From NCBI GenBank assembly GCA_028622995.1, contig JAJQJQ010000006.1:8308001-8372000 (forward strand): a stretch of 64,000 nucleotides of DNA, in the 5' to 3' direction. The notes under the pieces were generated by a model. That model was not told the origin of the DNA. It ran no database searches and saw nothing but the letters and a program-made list of their open reading frames with translations. Below, piece after piece: positions 57,001 to 64,000 of this stretch; positions within the stretch are counted from its first letter, which is position 1, and each line of letters starts with the position of its first letter. Both the position numbers and the translations under genes were made by a program. Origin of the DNA: Panagrolaimus kolymaensis (lineage: Eukaryota > Nematoda > Chromadorea > Rhabditida > Panagrolaimidae).

Positions 57001-58726
57001 ATGTTTCAACTTTTGTTCGTCATTTTGCTTTTATTTTTTTCAGTATCTTTTGCTTCTTCTCCATCTCGACCTCAACGATACAAATACAATTCAACGAATT
57101 ATTCACAAAAACATTTTGATTCATTCAATCAAACGACAGCAACATTTCTCACTGATAAATTGAGAATCCCAAATATCAATGATTCTTCTTTAACTTCTTT
57201 GGATGATCGAAAAAATGGAACAAATGAAAGTGAAAATAATTTTGTAACAACAACTTCAACTAATTTCTTTGGAATTTCATCGACGACGGCGGCTGAAACA
57301 ACAACAAAAACTTTTTGGCAGAAAATTCCATTTTGGCTTTGGGTTATTATTGGAATCGTTGTGCTTTGTTTGATCATTCTTGTAATCGTTATTATGTATG
57401 TTTTTTGTTTGTATCTAAAATTCAGTCCACTAACATAAACACTTTTAGATGTTATCGAAAATGCTTTCGCAAGCTAAAGTTGTCAAAGAAATCCGAAGAA
57501 GATGATGATGCAGAGAATGGAAATCACAAGAATGCTGGAAATAAAAAAGAAAACATTTATTCAATTCTCAAAAAACATTTTCATATTAAAAAAGAAGTCA
57601 ACGATCAAGCAAAACCGTCGATTTCGGCGATAGCAAATCAATCTTCCACATTTGCTGCTGCTCCAAATTCTACGATGGTTTCGAAGGCTCTAAAAGAAAT
57701 TCATCACTTTTCATTATCTCGAAAGGGATGCTTTGGTAATTCTGGTCATTTAATTGTTAGAGAAATGAAAAAGTATGTTTGTGGGCTTTCATTGGAACAA
57801 ACCTAAAAATATGACTATGTATCATTTTTGTTCGAGACTCCTCGAATTTGTCGATTCGAATAATTTCTTATGTTTTCCATGTTTCTAACTATCATAATTT
57901 TCAGCCGTTTTCCTTACATTCAAAGTGATAAATATCAACTTAAAGTGGAACTTTTCTATTGTCCAACTAATGAAATGTCTAAAGAACTAAGCAAACTTTC
58001 GTAAGTATCTCTCCAATTTTAAACCATGATCAAAGCCAAGTTCATTATGTTTTTTTAGTAAAATATCTGAAGAGGAATTAAAACGTTATCGTGTTCGATT
58101 TGATGCTGATAAGAAAATTGATTGGATAGGAAAAGTAACATGGGAATATTTACGTCGTTTTGAAGCACGTCGAACTGATGCATCATTTTGTTTTGAAATA
58201 ATTCATTTCGAATATATTGCTACTGATTTTTCATCGCTTTCAAAATTTTCTGTTCCAATGTTATTTGTTGCTGCTTTACAACCACAATTTCCTGAAATTT
58301 ATCGAAGAGAAGCATGCATGTGGTTACGGTAAATAGTTTTGCATCAAGTTGAGCTTGCTTCCTCTTTGCTTTTAATATCATAATAATAAGGATTGCTGTT
58401 TACTAGTAACAATTCAAAGGTCTAATAATAATGTTTCATTTTTCAGGCGTCAAGCTTCAACTACTCGTAAACTCAATATTCCTGCCGATCAAGAACTCAT
58501 TCCTTTTCCAATCAACATCGTCGAAACTCCTAATGTAAAGAATTCAAAGTACTTCTATGGTGGTCCGATGAAAAACAAGGTGGCTCAAACTTCAAGAAAA
58601 TCAATGAATTCATCATCTAAAAGTAAAAAATCAAGTCATCATGGAAAAAGCAAAAACCATGGAAAGAAAGGCAAACATTCCAAGAAACATTCTAAGCATT
58701 GGTTTAAACGATTATTTAATTTTTAA
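57001..58726 (+). CDS. Type I membrane protein, distant member of the 4-12 kb family
   Basis: Exons 57001-57395, 57449-57772, 57905-58000, 58059-58328 and 58447-58726 give 454 aa. It has a signal peptide (MFQLLFVILLLFFSVSFASS), a short Ser/Thr/Asn-rich ectodomain with N-glycosylation sites, and a transmembrane helix (FWLWVIIGIVVLCLIILVIV). The cytosolic tail ends in repeated Ser/His/Lys. Its domain at about 240-365 matches that of the two large genes upstream (KFSVPMLFVAALQPQFPEIY, then RREACMWLRRQ versus RRKACTWIRRQ). The intron inside the Arg codon of that last motif and the 270-nt exon before it are conserved. Function is unknown. The gene separates GTPases 2 and 3. Confidence 0.75.
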
Positions 58727-59093
58727 TTTTGTTATCATTTTTTTCTTCGACGAATAAAGATTTATTAAAACTATTTTATTTTTGTAAAACATGCATTTTA
58801 ACAAGGTGGAAATATAATTATTCCATAATTTTCGATAATTAACGTGGAACCAAAGTTCTTCGCAATAATTTAAATTTGCGCTTTCCCAAGTTTACTGTAA
58901 AAATTGCGTTCAATTTTTTCTTCAAAAAATCTCTAAGAAAACTTTTTGTCTTTTTCTGTTTGTTGAATCTTCCTTCGTTTTACTTTTGTTTTTGATATTG
59001 TAATATTTTTTTGTCGTGCCGATTAATTATTTGTTGTGTTGTATCCCGTGTATATAGTTAATGATTTTTATTTTAAACTTTCAGGTATCAAAA
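58727..59093. other. Intergenic upstream of GTPase 3
   Basis: AT-rich. It ends with an acceptor (actttcag) 9 nt before the ATG. Confidence 0.45.
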
Positions 59094-61201
59094 ATGTTTG
59101 ATGGTTTCCACACAGCTGTAGCTAATAGCATCAACGACCGCTCTCCTAATTTGAACTCTCGCGGCTCTTCAGTTATTCGAACGCCACAAGAGATTAATAT
59201 CCTCCTCGTTGGTGAAACTGGAGTCGGCAAATCAACTTGTATCAACGCCATCGCAACTTATCTCAGATATGAAAATTTCAAAAAAGCTTCAAAATCTCCT
59301 TTGCTCAACTTGATTCCGACTGATGTTACCTATGAAGACGATGAAGATGAAGGTGATGAAATCACATATCAAACAATCAAAATTGGAAGTGATGAAAATG
59401 AACGCATTAAACCTGGTCAATCTCGTACGATGAAACCGAAAGCACATGAATTCAAACACAAAGGCCGTCTTGTTCGCATCATCGATACCCCTGGAATTAG
59501 TGACACTGAAGGTATTTTTGAGGACAAGAAGAATATGCAAGTAATCATCGACTTCATCAGTGATTTGCCTCATTTGAACTTGATCGTCTTCCTTATGGCA
59601 CCAAATCAAACTCGGTTGACTTCTGCTTTCAAATTTTGTTTCCAAGAATTGATCATGCAATTTCATCGAAGTGCTGCTGATAATATTGTCTTCGCCTTCA
59701 CCATGTCTGCTGATTGTGGTTATAAAATTCCCCGCAGCACTAGAAAAGCCACCGGATACAAAGTAAGTTTGATATGAAAGTTTTTTCCTAATATAGTTTT
59801 TTTTTCCAGATTGGCGCAACATTTCTTCAACTCGAGCTTCTTTTGGATGATATCAAGGCTAAGCAAGGTATTGAATTGCCTTTAACCCAAAGAGCTACTA
59901 CATATCCTTTTGACAACAAATCATATCGAGAACTTTGCATCATCAGTTCTAATGTAAGCTTTGAATTTTATTTTTATATCTATGCAATTATTTTAGGACA
60001 TGTATCAACTCAGCCAAAGTCAAATGGATTTGGTAGTCAGAGACTACGATCTATCTCGTAATGAACTCCTTCGGCTTATTGAACATTCTCTTCATGTAAA
60101 ACCTCATGATCCTCAATCGACTGCGATTCTCAACTACATTCGATTCATCATTCTTCGCCTTATTGGACCTATGACAATGATTTCAACTTCAGTTCAACAA
60201 ACTTTGGAAAAGATTAGAGATCGTGAAGCTCTTATTGAACAAAATCGTGGAAATTTAGCTGAACTTGAAAAGATTCTCTGGAAAAATTTTATCATGGTTC
60301 GATATCGTATGGAAAGAAAAAAAATTGTTTCTTGCGAAACTTGTGTAACTATCCAGCATTATCATGGTGATGAACGACTTCCTTATATTGAAGCTGATCC
60401 TGAACTTGCCGGTGACGATCCTATTATTATGTATTATGGTGGTGATTGCATTAAAGGAGAAAATCGTAGATGGTGCTGTCCCAATTGTGGTAACAAGTTC
60501 AACAGATTAGAAACTATCAAAATATATCACAACTTAGAAGATGAAGAACGTGAAAAAGAGGCCGCTGTAGAAAGTCAAATTCACAATGCTCAAGGTGAGT
60601 TTTTTATAATCTTTGTTTCACTTAAATACATTATTTTTATAGAAATCCAAAAAACTGTTGAAAATCAGATTACTGAACTAAACAATTTTCGTGATGAAAT
60701 TATCCAAGAACGTGAAATTATCACAAAAGCTTGTGCTACATTTGCTGTTTATTTAAAGTCTTCTTCCATTCTTCCGTACAATGATGTGACTGAACGGTAT
60801 TTGGATATTCTTATTGAAGTTGAAGAAAAGAAGGTTAGTTTTTTACTTCCACTTGCGTATACATAATATAAAAACCTTTCGTCTTTTAGTACAATGGTCA
60901 CCAATCTGATTACTACAGAAGTCTGTGTCAAATGAAAGAAGAATATCTTCAAGAAAAGGCTCTCCTTAATGAACGTATTGAAAATAGTCAACGTGATGGC
61001 TCAACTACTGATCAAGATATTCGTATCCTTCTTCGTGAACTTACTGGACTCAAACATTATGGAAAGAATATTAGAGAAACTTTAGATTTCGTCACGGCTA
61101 ATGATGATGTTGATATTTGTAACAATGCTCATAATCCTCAACCGAAAACTCAAATGTGGCGAAAATTTGTTTCAACTTTTCGTGATTTCTTCAGCTCTTA
61201 A
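59094..61201 (+). CDS. AIG1-like P-loop GTPase, copy 3
   Basis: Exons 59094-59762, 59810-59953, 59997-60594, 60643-60833 and 60890-61201 give 637 aa. It has a 25-residue N-terminal extension over copy 2, then GETGVGKST (G1) and DTPGI (G3). The G4 position reads FTMSA: the lysine present in copies 1 and 2 is replaced by Met, so nucleotide specificity or binding may differ. An extra 12-residue basic loop (IPRSTRKATGY) ends exon 1. The cysteine cluster is kept and enlarged (CETC, then C, then CCPNC). Exons 4 and 5 have exactly the lengths of copy 2. It is followed 725 bp later by a TIL gene on the other strand. Confidence 0.82.
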
Positions 61202-61925
61202 GTTACTGTCTGTTGTGATTTGTTTTTTACTTATTTTTCTATCTTTGTTTTGTTATGTTTTTCATTGATTTTTACATTTTTTCAGTTTTTTGTTTGTTGC
61301 TTTTTTTGTATAAAGCTTTATTGTTTTTTAAATTGTGACATATGTTTGAACATCTCAACTTTTCGAGCAAGGAAAGAATGTTATCTGTTAGAGATATTGA
61401 ATATTACTGAAAATTAAGATTCAAAAAAAATCAACGTAAAAAATGATCATACATAAGCTTCACTTATTACTTACAGCAGCCATTCAAAATTTGTGAAGAA
61501 ATAATAAGGTTGATTTCAAAGATTCCTGTTACCCTAATCTTACCTATTGCTGCTGATATTTCTTTTACACATTTTATCTAAATTTTTATGTTTGGAAGAA
61601 CGCGTGAAATTAGCATCAATCATAAGCATTGGTTAACTCGATTGATATTAGACGAAAAAATATTTTACTCCATTTGTTTGTGTCGCTCAAGTTTTTAGCT
61701 ACATAAATGGTTTACTACTCCTTATTCTGAATCATTAAAAGACGATAAATATGAGTTTCTTTTGTGCTATTGGTTATGATTCGTTTATGGGAGTTCATGG
61801 CAGATAAAATTGTTTTAATTTCATTTATTTAATGAAAGTTTCAAACTAAGAAAATTTTAAATTTACGAATATTTACAAAATTTGTGCTACGCTTGAATAA
61901 AATAAATATATTTTTCTCATAATTA
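61202..61925. other. Intergenic, nothing recognised
   Basis: Between convergent GTPase 3 and TIL copy D. AT-rich. Confidence 0.5.
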
Positions 61926-62343
61926 TTAACACTGAATCGGTAAAACGCATTTATTATTAGCGTTGAGATAAAACCCAGGAAGGCATTGGCAACCAATTTT
62001 ACACATGGCATTACAAATCATTGGCTGAAAAATTTGTCGAGGATTATTATTTTGTAAGAAATGCTTGTGTAGCAAAACCATGGATAGTGTTGCTAAAAAG
62101 AAAAGAGCGATAGAAAACTTACAGGAGGTTGACCGCATCGTAATGGACAAGATGTTCCGCAGCTTGTGTAATGTTCATTTACACCGCATCGATTTATTGG
62201 TGGTAGTGGCAAATATAAGGAATTAGCTGCAAAAATTATTAATTAATTGTCCTCCCATTTTCAAAAGCCATTAACTCACTCGCCGGAAAAGCAATACAAA
62301 GAATTGCAGCTACCAAAAGAATCCAAACAAAGCTTATTTTCAT
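61926..62343 (-). CDS. Secreted TIL-domain protease inhibitor, copy D
   Basis: Exons 62280-62343, 62123-62226 and 61926-62024 give 88 aa. It has a signal peptide (MKISFVWILLVAAILCIAFP) followed by a proline-containing linker and a ten-cysteine TIL domain (CGVNEHYTSC, CPLRC, CQCLPGF, NKCVLPIQC). Intron positions equal those of copies A-C, but the sequence forms a separate subgroup together with the relic at 56500-56594. It is a predicted extracellular serine-protease inhibitor. Confidence 0.85.
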
Positions 62344-62969
62344 TTTTTTGTTTTTGAATCGTTGCAAAAACTGACTTTTCCTGTAAAAAATCAGCCATAT
62401 TTATATGTGTACTTATCATTTTTGTTTTTCTCAAAATTTGTTTTTTCAATAATAAATTTTTATTTAAACATCAGCTGCTTGCTGTTGTATGCTTGTTTAT
62501 TTGCACTTCCGTTTATAGAATTCAACAAAATTTTATTATGCATTTTTTCTATTTGAACTGTTTGTTTTTATAATTTAATCCTAATAAAAAAAATTCGTCA
62601 TTTAGTGATTTAAAAAAATAGCATCCATGAAAAAAACTAAACAGAAAAGCAGCTGGGGAAGACGAAAACATTGAATTTACTCTTACCGTTATTTTAGAGA
62701 AGCTTTTTTCATTGTTAACAAAAGTTTTGCGATATGTGTGTGCATTGGCTTTTAAAGAACCGACTTAAATTAAAAGATATTAGTAATATTGGAAAAATTT
62801 ATGCTCAATTCAATAGGTGTGAAAGAAAAACCAGAACACTTTATGGTTTGAAGTATTTTGGTTTGTGGCCCATTCAATGAAAGACTTTTTTGCTAATCAT
62901 TTTTTTTCTTCTTCTTCTCATTTTGATCTATCTCAAATATTACATTTTTTCTCGTTATATTTTAGGATT
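62344..62969. other. Intergenic, nothing recognised
   Basis: AT-rich spacer upstream of the last gene. An acceptor (atattttag) lies 4 nt before its ATG. Confidence 0.5.
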
Positions 62970-63775
62970 ATGAATTGGGCAGTTAATCATTATCTCCATA
63001 CTTTTACCCCTCCACGATGTCAATATTTTTCTCTGCCATTAAGTGTAATGTCTTATATAACACGAAATCCCATCTCAGCTGAAGGACTTGTAAAAATTCA
63101 AAAAACTTGCAAATATTTTTTTTGCGAAACAAAATTATCGCTCTAATTTATTTTTGTCCGGAAGAAACGTATTTTTTTGATAATTATTGGCCCAATAAAT
63201 TTCAACAAAACCCTTTCATAAAAGGAATAAAATATTGGATTAATCGAAGCTTTACTTGGCAAAGTCAACCAAGTATTTTGAAATATATTTATCGAACCAC
63301 ACTCGAATATTTATGTGTAAATAATCAAGACTTAACTTTAATTGAAATTCAATTTATCACCAATGGGGGGAATATAATTAGTCTTTCATTGGAGTATGTT
63401 AACGTTTACGACCCAGAGGGCATTTTGGTTTCATTTGATAAAATTCTTTCATATGTTCCAAAAGTTAAATATACTGATTACATAAATGCAAACGAAATTT
63501 ATACCACACAAACTTTGGTAAACTTAATTAACTTGGAATTCAACTCAAAATTTTATGATTTTTCGTTAGATATCTATCATGTTAAAGAAAATACTGATAT
63601 TTTACTTTTATCGGAATTTTGTAGAAAGAATGCAGATGAGAATTCAAGTTTTTGTTTCAATTTGAAAATGGATGACTACGAAAATTATGAAACAACTTTG
63701 AGCGTCGCCTTTAAAAAAATTCAACAAACTTGGAAGACACAGAAAAAACCCCAATTTATTGTATGGGGAGACTAA
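62970..63775 (+). CDS. F-box-like protein, frame broken at a T8 run
   Basis: From ATG 62970 the frame reads FSLPLSVMSYITRNPISAEG, then LVKIQKTCKYFF, the N-terminal signature of a nematode F-box-like family, and then stops. The continuation (YFCPEETYFFDNYWPNKFQQ, through a beta-rich domain to FIVWGD) is open in another frame. The switch falls at the run of eight T at 63116-63123, and no GT-AG intron bridges it. Either a homopolymer miscount in the assembly or a recent frameshift is likely. About 267 aa would be encoded over the two frames, a normal length for such proteins. Confidence 0.52.
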
Positions 63776-64000
63776 ATAAACTTATTTTTTTAACAAAAAT
63801 TGTTATAACAGCAAATTTCGATTCATCTCTTCCAACATGTATTTACTATTTTTTCTTGTTTGTTGTTTGTAAATATGAAATATTTTTAATAAATGCTTTT
63901 TCTATAATTGTTTCACTTTTTATTATTTTTTTATTTACGAGATCAAGCGAATATCCTCGAGGTCTCTTTTTACTTTTGAAATAACAAAAACAAAAAGGCT
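63776..64000. other. 3' flank, window end
   Basis: No feature is supported. Confidence 0.5.

Noticed and set aside
1..64000. Bacterial-type features (operons with Shine-Dalgarno sites, CRISPR arrays, phage genes)
   Set aside because: None are present. Spliceosomal introns throughout show nuclear eukaryotic DNA, and no block looks like bacterial contamination.

Overview
The window is about 70% AT and reads as nuclear DNA of a nematode. Introns are mostly 43-60 nt with T-rich AG acceptors. Several start codons sit a few bases behind a free splice acceptor, as expected for trans-spliced mRNAs. The recognisable genes (pgam-5, dif-1, phf-10, PPP1R21, a UDP-glucuronosyltransferase, ten-cysteine TIL inhibitors, F-box-like proteins) fit a worm. 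A free-living clade IV (panagrolaimid-like) species is my guess, not a demonstrated placement. Exon models were built by hand from GT/GC-AG sites. For every intact complete model the exon lengths sum to a multiple of three.

Layout. 1-1.5 kb: a secreted Cys-containing protein running off the left edge. 1.7-12 kb: pgam-5, then a 4.04-kb direct segmental duplication carrying a carnitine carrier (dif-1) and a large type I membrane protein. The downstream copy begins inside the last pgam-5 exon and abuts a GC-rich hairpin. 12-16 kb: two small secreted proteins and an F-box-like gene. 16-22 kb: a short paralogue of the PHF10 middle region, a full PHF10-like gene with tandem PHD fingers, and a PPP1R21-like coiled-coil gene. 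22.5-28.2 kb: a protein with three NADAR-like repeats and an inverted partial copy with patchy divergence. 28.9-31.1 kb: a UDP-glucuronosyltransferase with a tRNA-Leu(TAA) in an intron on the other strand. 32-36.6 kb: a basic orphan, an F-box-like gene and a four-helix membrane protein.

36.7-42 kb is a tandemly duplicated block of TIL inhibitor, tRNA-like Pol III unit and small orphan gene; the second orphan copy is frameshifted. 44-47.5 kb holds an F-box-like gene, its internally deleted copy and a ubiquitin-binding zinc-finger protein. 48-62.4 kb is the most distinctive part. It has three tandem AIG1-like P-loop GTPases with a cysteine-rich insertion (the first carries a one-base frameshift), a third member of the 4-12 kb membrane family, a TIL gene and a TIL relic, and a 3.2-kb hAT-like non-autonomous transposon (8-bp target duplication) between GTPases 1 and 2. 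The right end has another F-box-like gene broken at a T8 run.

Taken together, the window combines conserved single-copy genes (mitochondrial quality control, fatty-acid import, chromatin remodelling, endosomal Rab5 effector) with accessory families copied by local duplication: GTPases, TIL inhibitors, F-box proteins, NADAR proteins and orphan membrane proteins. These are plausible defence or environment-facing genes, but that role is inferred from family type and copy-number behaviour only.
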